Origin: Microbacterium sp. SLBN-146
GTDB lineage: Bacteria; Actinomycetota; Actinomycetes; Actinomycetales; Microbacteriaceae
NCBI RefSeq assembly: GCF_006715145.1
Contig: NZ_VFMR01000001.1
Span: 1,860,001 to 1,924,000, forward strand
Direction: 5' to 3'
DNA: 64,000 bases
This document shows, in pieces, positions 35,504-43,717 of this stretch. A model generated the notes under the pieces. It was not told where the DNA came from and made no database searches. It was given only the letters and a program-made list of their open reading frames with translations. A program made the position numbers and the translations under genes. The number at the start of each line of letters is the position of its first letter. Within the stretch, counting starts at the first letter, position 1.

Positions 35504-37999
35504 ATGGTGCTTCCGGGGCGCGCGAGCGAGTGCGCGCGTGTGGAATCACGTCTGCGGGAAGCGGCGGGCGATCGGGTCATGCTGTTCCTCGAGGGGCCGA
35601 TCGGGGCGGGCAAGACCGCGGTGCTGCACGCTGTCGTCTCGGAACTGGGATGCCGCGTCGTCCGCACCGGTCCGGTCACGATGGGCACGGATACGCCGCT
35701 GCAGTCGATCGAGCGGGCCTTGCACGCCCTGTCGATCAGTCCCAACCCCGCCGACGAGGAGCACTCGCTGGCGGAACGGATGGCGCGAGCGCTCGCCGAG
35801 GAGCCCACGGTTCTCGTCGTCGACGATGTCCATTGGATCGACCACGCATCCCTCGGCGTCCTCGTCTCGTTGCTCCTCCACGCCCCTCAGCTGGCGCTGC
35901 TCGTGGCTCACCGTCCGACGCAGGTGCCCCACGTGCTTCTCGAAGCGGCGCGCCGTTGCGGCATCCCCCTGGATCGTGTGCGCCTCGCGCCGCTCGCGCC
36001 CGACGCGCTGCGCCGCATCGCCGGAGACGCTCCGCCGGAGGCCCTGGACTGCATCGTCGAACGCTCCGACGGCAACCCGCTGTTCGCGACCCTCTTGACG
36101 CAGCTGTGGTGGGAGCGCCCGAGCGTCGATGCCTTCGAGGCTGCGCTGGACGGAGTGCGGCTCGACGAGATGCCGAGCGTGTACGGGGCGCTCCGCTCCG
36201 ACATCCGCTCGCTCGACGACGACACCCAGGCGGTCCTGAGAGCCGTCGCGATCGTCGGTCACCTGCACGTCGAAGCCGTCGCCGCATTGACAGGTCTCGA
36301 CCCTGCCGACGTCTCCCGGTCGGCCGACGTGCTGCGAGGACGTGAACTGCTCAGTCCCTCACCGCACGGACTGCGCATCTCGCATCCCCTCCTTCGCGCG
36401 TCCGCCTATCGCGGCGTCGACGCTGCGGAGAGGCTGCGGGCACACCGGATGCTCAGCGGCATGAGGGATGCCTTCTCGCAGCTGGAACGCGCCGAGCACC
36501 TCCACCTCCTCGGCGGAACCCAGACCCCGGACGACATCGAGGCGATCGTGGCGGCATCGGCGGTCGCGCTCGCAGACGACCCCGGGGCGGCCGTGCGCTG
36601 GCTCCGCTCGACGACGCACCGCCGCGACGCGGAACGCGATCTGCTCCTCGCCCGCGCACTCATCGTCTGCGGCTCGCCGGAGGACGCGGTGGACGTGCTC
36701 GACCGAGCGCCTGAGCACGGCACGGGTGAGGCGCTCGCCCTCCGGCTCCAGGCGCTGCGCATGGCGGGTCGACTGGACGAGGCGCACGAGCTCCTGGACA
36801 CCGCTGTCGCGGTCGATGACCTCGCGTTCCAGATCGAACGCGCGTCGCTCGCCATCGCCCGTGACGCGTGGGACGAAGCGCTGGACACGCTCGAGCTCTT
36901 CGCCCGCGCTCACGCGAGCGGTGAGGTCTCCGCCGCGGCGGACATCGCGGTGCGGTCGCTGCGCACGCTCGGTCTGCTGAACGCGGGCGACATCGTCGCG
37001 GCGCGCGAAGAGTTCTCCTCCGTCGCGAACGTGCTCCGCGATGCCTCCGCCGCGCAGTGGCGCGACGTCAGCGAGGTGTGCGCGGATCTCGGCTGGGCGG
37101 CCTTCGTCCTGGAAGAGTACGAGACGGCATCCTGGATCGTCGACAGAGCGATCCGCGTCGCCCGGGACACGGGGAGGGTGCAGGCGCGAGCGGCTCTCCA
37201 CTCCGTACGTGCGTTCACCATGGTGGCATCCGGACGCCTCGACGAGGCCGCTGCCGCCGCGCGAGCGGCCGGAGACGACGCGCGGCGGTACGCGGGGCCC
37301 GATGCCGTGTCGATCGCGGCCGCTGCGCGCCTGTACGTCGCCGAGTGGCGCGATGAACCCGAACGCCTCGCCGAAGCGATCGCCCTCCTGCGGGAAGCGG
37401 GGCTTCCGGCCGACACCTGGTGGCGCCGCACGGTGAGCACCCTCCTCCGTCGCGCCGAGGCGCGTCTCGCCCCTCCGATCTCGGCGCCCATGGTCGATCT
37501 CGCGCCCGATGCGCTGCTCACCTACAGGTTGCTCGACGCCGCCACCATCCATCTCTCCCTCGGGGCGGGGGAGGAGGCGACTCGCCTGGTCGCTCGGGCA
37601 CGCACCGAGAGCGCGGGGTCGGGGCTCCGTGCACAGGAGGCGCACATCGTGATGGTCGAAGCACGGATCGCCGCCGACGTCGACGCCGATCCCGAACGGG
37701 CTGCCGCACTCGCGCTCTCCGCGGCAGGCGTGTTCGAGGAGCTGGGGATGCCGCTCCACTACGCGCGGGCCAGCCGTCGGGCACGCGCGTACCACGCACG
37801 ACTCGATGGCGCGCTCGTGTCGCGCCTCACCCCGCGCGAGCGGGAGATCGCGCACCTCGTGGCGCGAGGGCTGGCGAACAAGGAGATCGCGACGCAGCTG
37901 TCGATCAGCCCGCGAACGGTCGAGGAGCACGTCGGTCGCGTCGTCGCAAAGCTCGAAGTCAGTTCGCGCGCGGCCGTCGGACTCGCTCTCGTGGGGTGA
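35504..37999 (+). CDS. Large LuxR-family (LAL-type) transcriptional regulator
   Basis: 831 residues from the ATG at 35504; a GTG 6 bases earlier is also possible. The N-terminal ATPase domain has an intact Walker A (EGPIGAGKTAVLHAVV) and Walker B (VLVVDDVHWIDHA). A long Ala-rich helical middle resembles the TPR-like region of MalT/LAL regulators. The last 60 residues form a LuxR helix-turn-helix (LTPREREIAHLVARGLAN, LSISPRTVEEHVGRVVAKL). It starts 16 bases after the ABC-2 permease gene and may be co-transcribed with the exporter and control it or the small secreted protein downstream (inference). Confidence 0.9.
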   Translation: MVLPGRASECARVESRLREAAGDRVMLFLEGPIGAGKTAVLHAVVSELGCRVVRTGPVTMGTDTPLQSIERALHALSISPNPADEEHSLAERMARALAEEPTVLVVDDVHWIDHASLGVLVSLLLHAPQLALLVAHRPTQVPHVLLEAARRCGIPLDRVRLAPLAPDALRRIAGDAPPEALDCIVERSDGNPLFATLLTQLWWERPSVDAFEAALDGVRLDEMPSVYGALRSDIRSLDDDTQAVLRAVAIVGHLHVEAVAALTGLDPADVSRSADVLRGRELLSPSPHGLRISHPLLRASAYRGVDAAERLRAHRMLSGMRDAFSQLERAEHLHLLGGTQTPDDIEAIVAASAVALADDPGAAVRWLRSTTHRRDAERDLLLARALIVCGSPEDAVDVLDRAPEHGTGEALALRLQALRMAGRLDEAHELLDTAVAVDDLAFQIERASLAIARDAWDEALDTLELFARAHASGEVSAAADIAVRSLRTLGLLNAGDIVAAREEFSSVANVLRDASAAQWRDVSEVCADLGWAAFVLEEYETASWIVDRAIRVARDTGRVQARAALHSVRAFTMVASGRLDEAAAAARAAGDDARRYAGPDAVSIAAAARLYVAEWRDEPERLAEAIALLREAGLPADTWWRRTVSTLLRRAEARLAPPISAPMVDLAPDALLTYRLLDAATIHLSLGAGEEATRLVARARTESAGSGLRAQEAHIVMVEARIAADVDADPERAAALALSAAGVFEELGMPLHYARASRRARAYHARLDGALVSRLTPREREIAHLVARGLANKEIATQLSISPRTVEEHVGRVVAKLEVSSRAAVGLALVG

Positions 38000-38098
38000 G
38001 CACCCCGGGATTTCCCGGGTACCCGCTTCTCTCGTGCTCTGGCTGGATGGATTCAGGCCGGGGATGCTCGGCCGCGATTCCGAGCAGGAGGAGACGAC

Positions 38099-38650
38099 AT
38101 GAAGAAGACGACACGCACCCTCGCCACCCTCGCGGCGGGCGCGCTCGCCACGGGGGGTATGGTCTTCGGCACGGCGGGCGCCGCCTTCGCCGCGCCCGAG
38201 TGCGTCGGCGGCGGCATCAGCCGGACCGTCGGCGCCGACGGAGTCCCGATCTTCCAGAACGATCCGAACTGCGGCGCGGTCTACCAGTACGAACAGCAGT
38301 ACGAAGTGACCGTCCCGGAGCCGGAGTACGTCGACCAGACCGGGAATCCGTGGAACTGCCAGGGCGTCGTCGCAAGCATCGTGTGCCGTCATGCCGGAAC
38401 GCAGGAGTGGATCGAGATCGACGGCAACTACTACTACAACCACGACTACGTGCCGCCGGCACCCATCGAGGAAGAGGTTCCCGAGGGGAACGTCGAGGTC
38501 GGTGAGCTCGAAGTGATCCACGTCACGCCCGAGAACAGCGGTGGCGGCGGGGGCTTCTTCGGTGGTGGGGGCTTCTTCGGCGGATTCGGCGGAGGATCCA
38601 GCGGCACTCCGTCCGTGACCGTCGGCGAAGTGGAAACGGTGCAGGAGTAG
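38099..38650 (+). CDS. Small secreted protein with four cysteines and Gly/Phe-rich region
   Basis: 183 residues, family not recognised. ATG at 38099 after AGGAGGAG. A clear signal peptide (TLATLAAGALATGGMVFGTAGAAFA|AP) precedes a mature part with four cysteines (PECVG, PNCGA, WNCQG, IVCRH) that could form two disulphides, and many aromatic residues (YQYEQQYEV, GNYYYNHDYVPP). The C-terminal third is acidic and contains a glycine-phenylalanine tract (GGGFFGGGGFFGGFGGG). There is no anchor or sorting motif. Such a mix suggests a structural or wall-associated secreted protein. Confidence 0.7.
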   Translation: MKKTTRTLATLAAGALATGGMVFGTAGAAFAAPECVGGGISRTVGADGVPIFQNDPNCGAVYQYEQQYEVTVPEPEYVDQTGNPWNCQGVVASIVCRHAGTQEWIEIDGNYYYNHDYVPPAPIEEEVPEGNVEVGELEVIHVTPENSGGGGGFFGGGGFFGGFGGGSSGTPSVTVGEVETVQE

Positions 38651-38670
38651 CGGCCACTCGGGGGGAAGCG

Positions 38671-38704
38671 ACGACCCGGGCCGCATCTCGGCGGTCCGGG
38701 TCGT
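38671..38704 (+). terminator. Terminator after the small secreted protein gene
   Basis: ACGACCCGGG and CCCGGGTCGT-like arms (one bulge) form a 34-base hairpin 20 bases after the stop codon. It also lies just beyond the end of the convergent malate synthase gene and may act in both directions. Confidence 0.6.
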
Positions 38705-38717
38705 CGTCGTGGACCCT

Positions 38718-40379
38718 CTAGTCCGCGTGCGCGAGGTACCGGCTGTAGGCGGGCAGCGTCAAGAACGCGGGGAAGTCGCTGCCGAGTGCGACGTCACGGA
38801 AGACGGCCGCTGCATCATCGAAGCGGTCGCCCTCCGAGCGCGTCACCTCGCCGAGCACCCGCTCGATGAGGCCCTCGACGTACTCGCGCGTGATGCGCTC
38901 GCCGTCCTCGGTCGTCCGGTCCTGGTGGATCCACTGCCAGATCTGCGATCGGCTGATCTCGGCCGTCGCGGCATCCTCCATCAGGTTGTCGATCGCGACG
39001 GCGCCGAGCCCTCGCAGCCACGCCTCGATGTAGCGCACTGCGACCGACACGTTGCCGTAGACGCCCGCTGCCGTGACGGGGAGTCCGATGTGCACGTCGA
39101 TGAGATCGGATGCCCGCACCTCGACGTCGTCGCGCTGGCGATCCACCTGATTGGGGCGCTCGCCCAGCACGGCGTCGAACTCCGCCATCGCGACCGGGAT
39201 CAGGTCGGGGTGGGCGACCCACGTGCCGTCGAACCCGTCACCGGCCTCGCGCTTCTTGTCGGCAGCGACCTTCTCGAACGCGCGTTCCGTCACTTCGGGG
39301 TTGCGGCGGTTGGGGATGAAGGCGCTCATGCCGCCGATCGCGAAGGCGCCGCGCTTGTGGCACGTCTTGACGAGCAGGTCCGTGTAGGCGCGCATGAACG
39401 GGACCGTCATCGTCACTTCGCTCCGGTCGGGCAGGACGAATCGCGCGCCGCGTCCGCGGTAGTTCTTGATGATCGAGAAGATGTAGTCCCACCGTCCCGC
39501 GTTGAGTCCCGCGATGTGGTCGCGGAGCTCGAAGAGGATCTCCTCCATCTCGAACGCCGCGGGGAGCGTCTCGATCAGGACGGTCGCGCGGATCGTCCCG
39601 TGCGGGATGCCGACGTAGCGCTCGCTGAAGCTGAAGACGTCGTCCCACAGCTTCGCCTCTTCGCTCGACTCGAGCTTCGCGATGTAGAAGTAGGGCCCGT
39701 GGCCGTTCTCGATCAGGCGCACGGCGTTGTGGAAGAAGTACAGCCCGAAGTCGACGAGGGATCCGGATGCCGCGAGCCGGCGTCCCGCGCGATCGGTGAA
39801 CTGCAGGTGCTCCTCGACGAGGTGCCACCCGCGCGGGCGCATGACGATCGTCGGGGTCTCCTCGGCCGTCACCTCGTAGCGCTTGCCGTCGGGGCTCGTG
39901 AAGGAGAGCTCGCCGCGGATCGCATCCCGCAGCGACAGCTGCCCTTCGATGACGTTCTTCCAGGTGGGGCTCGTGGCATCCTCCTGGTCGGCGAGCCAGA
40001 CGCGGGCACCCGAGTTGAGCGCGTTGATCGTCATCTTGGGGTCGGTGGGACCCGTGATCTCGACGCGTCGGTCTTCCAGGCCCGGGCCGGCACCCGCGAC
40101 GCGCCAGTCCGGATCCTCGCGGATGTGCGTCGTCTCGGCGCGGAAGCTCGGATCGTGGCCGTTGCCGACCTCGAAGCGGCGACGCATGCGGTCGGCGAGC
40201 CGGTCGTAGCGGCGGCCGGCGAAGCGGTCGTGCAGCTCCGTGAGGAACGCGAGCGCCTCGGGCGTGAGGATCTCGGCGTAGCGGTCGCGGAGGGTGCCCG
40301 TGATCTCGATCGAGGGTGCGTGCGTCGACGATCGGGACGAGGTGGGGCGAGTGGGCGCGATGCCCGTGGCGGTGGTCAT
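38718..40379 (-). CDS. aceB: Malate synthase A
   Basis: 553 residues from the second of two adjacent ATG codons; GGAG lies 6 bases before it and only 3 before the first (40382). The enzyme condenses glyoxylate with acetyl-CoA to malate in the glyoxylate shunt. Malate synthase A features: KLESSEEAKLWDDVFSF, ETLPAAFEMEEILFELRDH, RWDYIFSIIKNYRGRG, GMSAFIPNRRNPEV, and late catalytic-region motif SRSQIWQWIHQ. Length fits the A isoform. It lies 33 bases downstream of aceA on the same strand, so the two form an operon. Confidence 0.95.
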   Translation of the reverse strand: MTTATGIAPTRPTSSRSSTHAPSIEITGTLRDRYAEILTPEALAFLTELHDRFAGRRYDRLADRMRRRFEVGNGHDPSFRAETTHIREDPDWRVAGAGPGLEDRRVEITGPTDPKMTINALNSGARVWLADQEDATSPTWKNVIEGQLSLRDAIRGELSFTSPDGKRYEVTAEETPTIVMRPRGWHLVEEHLQFTDRAGRRLAASGSLVDFGLYFFHNAVRLIENGHGPYFYIAKLESSEEAKLWDDVFSFSERYVGIPHGTIRATVLIETLPAAFEMEEILFELRDHIAGLNAGRWDYIFSIIKNYRGRGARFVLPDRSEVTMTVPFMRAYTDLLVKTCHKRGAFAIGGMSAFIPNRRNPEVTERAFEKVAADKKREAGDGFDGTWVAHPDLIPVAMAEFDAVLGERPNQVDRQRDDVEVRASDLIDVHIGLPVTAAGVYGNVSVAVRYIEAWLRGLGAVAIDNLMEDAATAEISRSQIWQWIHQDRTTEDGERITREYVEGLIERVLGEVTRSEGDRFDDAAAVFRDVALGSDFPAFLTLPAYSRYLAHAD

Positions 40380-40412
40380 CATGTGCTCCGGTCGGTGAGA
40401 GGTTTCAGCGGA

Positions 40413-41729
40413 TCAATGGAATTGCGCGGCTTCGGTGGAGCCCGCGAGAGCGAGGGTGGCGCTGTCGGGGTTGAGCGCCGTCGAGACACGGTCGAAGTAG
40501 CCCGTGCCGGCTTCGCGCTGGTGCTTGGTCGCGGTGTAGCCGCGGGACTCGGCGGCGAACTCCGCCTCCTGCAGTTCGACGTAGGCGCTCATGGCGCGTT
40601 CGGCGTAGCCCGAGGCGAGGTCGAACATCGAATAGTTGAGCGCGTGGAATCCGGCCAGCGTGATGAACTGGAACTTGTAGCCGAGGTCGGCGAGCTCCTG
40701 CTGGAAGGTCGCGATCTGCTCGTCGTCGAGGTGGCGCTTCCAGTTGAACGACGGCGAGCAGTTGTACGCCAGGAGCTTCCCGGGGTACTCCGCGTGGATC
40801 GCCGCGGCGAACTCGCGCGCCAGCTCGATGTCGGGCTCTCCCGTCTCGACCCAGATGAGGTCGGCGTACGGCGCGAACGCGAGGCCGCGACTGATGACGG
40901 CATCCAGGCCAGGACGAACACGGTAGAAGCCTTCACTCGTGCGCTCGCCGGTCGTGAACTCGCGGTCGCGCTCGTCGACGTCGCTCGTCAGCAGGTCGGC
41001 GGCCAGAGCATCCGTCCGCGCGATGATGACGGTCGGGACCGCCGCGACGTCGGCGGCGAGACGGGCCGCGTTGAGCGTCCGGATGTGCTGCTGCGTCGGC
41101 ACGAGCACCTTGCCTCCGAGGTGTCCGCACTTCTTCTCCGACGCGAGCTGATCCTCCCAGTGGATGCCCGCGGCACCCGACTGGATGAGCGACTGAGCGA
41201 GCTCGTACGCGTTGAGCGGTCCGCCGAAGCCGGCTTCGGCGTCGGCGACGATCGGCGCGAGCCAGTCCTGCGAGAGCTCGCCCTCGGCGGTCTCGATCTG
41301 GTCCTGGCGCAGGAGCGCGTTGTTGATGCGGCGCACGACAGCGGGCACCGAGTTGGCGGGGTAGAGGCTCTGGTCGGGGTAGGTCTGGCCCGCGAGGTTG
41401 CCGTCAGCGGCGACCTGCCACCCCGAGAGGTAGATCGCCTTGAGGCCTGCGCGCACCTGCTGCACGGCCTGACCGCCCGTGTACGCGCCGAGCGCCCGGA
41501 TGTAGTCCTCCGTGTGGAGGAGGTTCCAGAGGTTCTCCGCGCCGCGGTGGGCGAGGGTGCTCTCTTCGCGGACCGAGCCGCGGAGCGCGATGACGTCCTC
41601 GGCGGTAAACGTACGCTGGATGCCATCCCATCGCGGGTCGGTGTCCCAGATCTCCTGGAGCTCGGCGGCCGTCTGCGTCTGGTCTCCCGCGCGGAGCGGC
41701 GGCTGGCCGGGTGTGGAGTGGATCGTCAT
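40413..41729 (-). CDS. aceA: Isocitrate lyase
   Basis: 438 residues; ATG at 41729 preceded by AGGAGGA. It cleaves isocitrate to glyoxylate and succinate, the first step of the glyoxylate shunt for growth on acetate or fatty acids. The signature [14 protein letters not shown] contains the catalytic Cys, and [44 protein letters not shown] are diagnostic. First gene of the aceA-aceB operon, divergent from the RamB-like regulator gene. Confidence 0.96.
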   Translation of the reverse strand: MTIHSTPGQPPLRAGDQTQTAAELQEIWDTDPRWDGIQRTFTAEDVIALRGSVREESTLAHRGAENLWNLLHTEDYIRALGAYTGGQAVQQVRAGLKAIYLSGWQVAADGNLAGQTYPDQSLYPANSVPAVVRRINNALLRQDQIETAEGELSQDWLAPIVADAEAGFGGPLNAYELAQSLIQSGAAGIHWEDQLASEKKCGHLGGKVLVPTQQHIRTLNAARLAADVAAVPTVIIARTDALAADLLTSDVDERDREFTTGERTSEGFYRVRPGLDAVISRGLAFAPYADLIWVETGEPDIELAREFAAAIHAEYPGKLLAYNCSPSFNWKRHLDDEQIATFQQELADLGYKFQFITLAGFHALNYSMFDLASGYAERAMSAYVELQEAEFAAESRGYTATKHQREAGTGYFDRVSTALNPDSATLALAGSTEAAQFH

Positions 41730-41783
41730 GTCGTCCTCCTGGTTCGGGATGCTGCGGCGGGTGCCTCAGCGAGGTATGACACC

Positions 41784-41838
41784 ACTTTGCGGTGAAGAAA
41801 CGGGTCGATCCCTACGAAATCGGGTGTGAACTTTGTCC
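41784..41838. promoter_or_regulatory. Candidate RamB operators between aceA and the regulator gene
   Basis: ACTTTGC at 41784-41790 and AACTTTGT at 41829-41836 resemble the core of RamB sites of Corynebacterium glutamicum (AACTTTGC-type, recalled from the literature). The second overlaps a possible -35 TTGTCC (41833-41838), placed 18 bases before CAGAAT (41857-41862) and 6 bases from the regulator's ATG, which suggests autorepression. Confidence 0.45.
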
Positions 41839-41868
41839 GTATTTCACGTTTCGTGACAGAATCCGGGT

Positions 41869-43347
41869 ATGACGACGTCCCCCGCCCGCGATCCCCTCGT
41901 CGATGACCCGGACGATGGAGAAGTGGATGCACTGACGATCGGCCGCCGGATCCGGCAGCTTCGCACCGAACGCGGAATGACCCTCGAGGAACTCGCCGCC
42001 GCGGTCGACCGCGTCCCGAGCCAGCTCTCGATGATCGAGAACGGTCGGCGTGAGCCGAAGCTCACGCTTCTGCAGTCGATCGCGCGTGCGCTGGGCTCCT
42101 CGCTCGACGCGCTTCTCGAGTCCGAGCCGCTCGATGAGCGGGCGACCCTCGAGATCGCGATCGAGCGGGCGATGCGCGGGCAGACGTTCCAGGCGCTCGG
42201 CATCCCTCCGTTCCGCATCGGCAAGACGGTGCCGACCGAGGCGCTCAAGGCGCTCCTCGCGCTGCAGGGAGAGATCGAACGCCTTCGCGACGAGCGGGCG
42301 GCGACCCCGGAGGAAGCTCGGCGAGCCAACGTCGCACTGCGCCGGCTGATGCGCACCCAGAACAACTACTTCCCGGAACTCGAGGAGCACGCGCGGGCGA
42401 TCCTCGAGGCGGTCGATCACCCCGGTGGACCGCTCACACAGCGGACGGCCTCGGACATCGCCGCACACCTCGGGTTCACGCTCCACTACGTTCCGGATCT
42501 TCCGCAGACGACCCGCAGCGTCGCCGACATCAAGAACGGTCGTCTGTACCTCTCGAGCCGGCTCGCGATGAAGGGCGACCCGCGCACCGCCGTGCTGCAG
42601 GCGCTCTCGAGTCGCATCTTGAGCCACCGTGAGCCGACGTCGTACGCGGAGTTCCTTCGCCAGCGGGTCGAGACGAACTACCTGACCGGGGCTCTGCTCG
42701 TGCCGGAGGCGCACGCCGTGCCGTTCTTGCAGGATGCCAAGGCAGACCGCGCGATCTCGATCGAAGACCTGCGCGACGCGTACTCCGTGTCGTACGAGAC
42801 CGCGGCGCACCGGTTCACCAACCTCGCGACGGTGCATCTCGGCATCCCCGTGCACTTCTTGAAGGTCCACGAGTCGGGCACCATCACGAAGGCGTACGAG
42901 AACGACGACGTCAACTTCCCGACCGATCGCCTCGGGGCCATCGAGGGGCAGATGTGCTGCCGCAAGTGGACCTCGCGCGTCGTCTTCGACGTCGACGACC
43001 ACTTCAACCCGTACTACCAGTACACCGACACCGGCAACGGAACCTACTGGTGCACGGCGCGCGTCGAGCTGTCGAGTGAAGGCGCCCACTCGGTCTCGGT
43101 GGGGGTGCGCTTCGACGACACGAAGTGGTTCCTCGGGCGCGACACGTCCAATCGCGGCGTGTCACCGCACTCCGTCGAGGTCTGCTGCCGCCGTGCCCCG
43201 GTCGAGCTCGAGACGTCATGGCGCGAGAACGCCTGGCCGAACGTCCGGACGCCCCGCACTCTCCTCGCGACCCTCCCGACCGGCGCCTTCCCCGGCGTCG
43301 ACACGACCGACCTGTACGAGTTCCTCGAGGCCCACGCCCCCCGCTGA
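41869..43347 (+). CDS. RamB-like XRE-family regulator of acetate metabolism
   Basis: 492 residues. An XRE helix-turn-helix (IRQLRTERGMTLEELAAAVD, PSQLSMIENGRREPKLTLL) is followed by a coiled linker and the IrrE/ImmA-like and short-chain fatty acyl regulator C-terminal domains found in RamB/RamA-associated and MceR-type proteins (FAS-like: DIKNGRLYLSSRLAMKG, LLVPEAHAVPFLQDA, CCRKWTSRVVFDVDDHF). A cysteine-rich patch may bind metal. Divergent position from aceA-aceB, which RamB represses in Corynebacterium, supports a matching role. The ATG is probably leaderless (CAGAAT 6 bases upstream). Confidence 0.88.
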   Translation: MTTSPARDPLVDDPDDGEVDALTIGRRIRQLRTERGMTLEELAAAVDRVPSQLSMIENGRREPKLTLLQSIARALGSSLDALLESEPLDERATLEIAIERAMRGQTFQALGIPPFRIGKTVPTEALKALLALQGEIERLRDERAATPEEARRANVALRRLMRTQNNYFPELEEHARAILEAVDHPGGPLTQRTASDIAAHLGFTLHYVPDLPQTTRSVADIKNGRLYLSSRLAMKGDPRTAVLQALSSRILSHREPTSYAEFLRQRVETNYLTGALLVPEAHAVPFLQDAKADRAISIEDLRDAYSVSYETAAHRFTNLATVHLGIPVHFLKVHESGTITKAYENDDVNFPTDRLGAIEGQMCCRKWTSRVVFDVDDHFNPYYQYTDTGNGTYWCTARVELSSEGAHSVSVGVRFDDTKWFLGRDTSNRGVSPHSVEVCCRRAPVELETSWRENAWPNVRTPRTLLATLPTGAFPGVDTTDLYEFLEAHAPR

Positions 43348-43376
43348 CCCCGCCCTCGCGGCATCCGTCCTCCCTT

Positions 43377-43439
43377 TGCCGAGAAGACCCAAACCGTTCG
43401 TTTCCGGCTGCAAGCACGACGTTTCGGGTCTTCTCGGCG
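43377..43439. repeat. 63-base imperfect palindromic repeat, copy 1
   Basis: CCGAGAAGACCCAAAC and GTTTCGGGTCTTCTCGG form a long stem around a GC-rich loop with CGGCTGCAAGCACGAC. It lies 30 bases after the RamB-like gene and may also terminate it. Copy 2 at 43518-43580 differs at only a few positions. Confidence 0.75.
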
Positions 43440-43517
43440 TGCTGGGCGGCGACGCTGCTCCGGGAACGCGACTCCCGCGCCTCGGGAGCGCTGCCGTCGC
43501 GGCATCCTCACCCTCTC

Positions 43518-43580
43518 TGCCGAGAAGACCGAAACCGTTCGTTGCCGGCTGCAAGCACGACGTTTCGGGTCTTCTCGGCG
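43518..43580. repeat. 63-base imperfect palindromic repeat, copy 2
   Basis: Same orientation and length as 43377-43439, 141 bases later, with compensating and loop changes only (CCGAAAC for CCCAAAC, TTGCCGG for TTTCCGG). Both arms and loop are conserved. Confidence 0.75.
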
Positions 43581-43587
43581 AAGAGGA

Positions 43588-43650
43588 GGGGAGGCTCGGC
43601 GGAGAGGCGGGGAGGCTCGGCGGAGAGGCGGGGAGGCTCGGCGGAGAGGC
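43588..43650. repeat. Tandem repeat, three 21-base units with degenerate tail
   Basis: GGGGAGGCTCGGCGGAGAGGC is repeated three times exactly, then decays through about 43700 into GAGGCGGGGAGGCGCGGCGAAGAGG-like purine-rich sequence. Together with the two palindromes this explains the 370-base gap 43348-43717, in which I see no gene. Confidence 0.8.
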
Positions 43651-43717
43651 GAAGAGGCGGGGAGGCGCGGCGAAGAGGAGGGGAGGAGCGGGGAGGCGGG
43701 GGGACGGATGCCGCGGG

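Noticed and set aside
38709..41795. 1028-codon plus-strand frame across aceB and aceA
   Set aside because: It spans two genuine opposite genes and their spacer, with shadow composition.
43588..43650. Possible CRISPR array
   Set aside because: Units are 21 bases directly adjoining with no unique spacers and no cas genes nearby; it is a simple tandem repeat.
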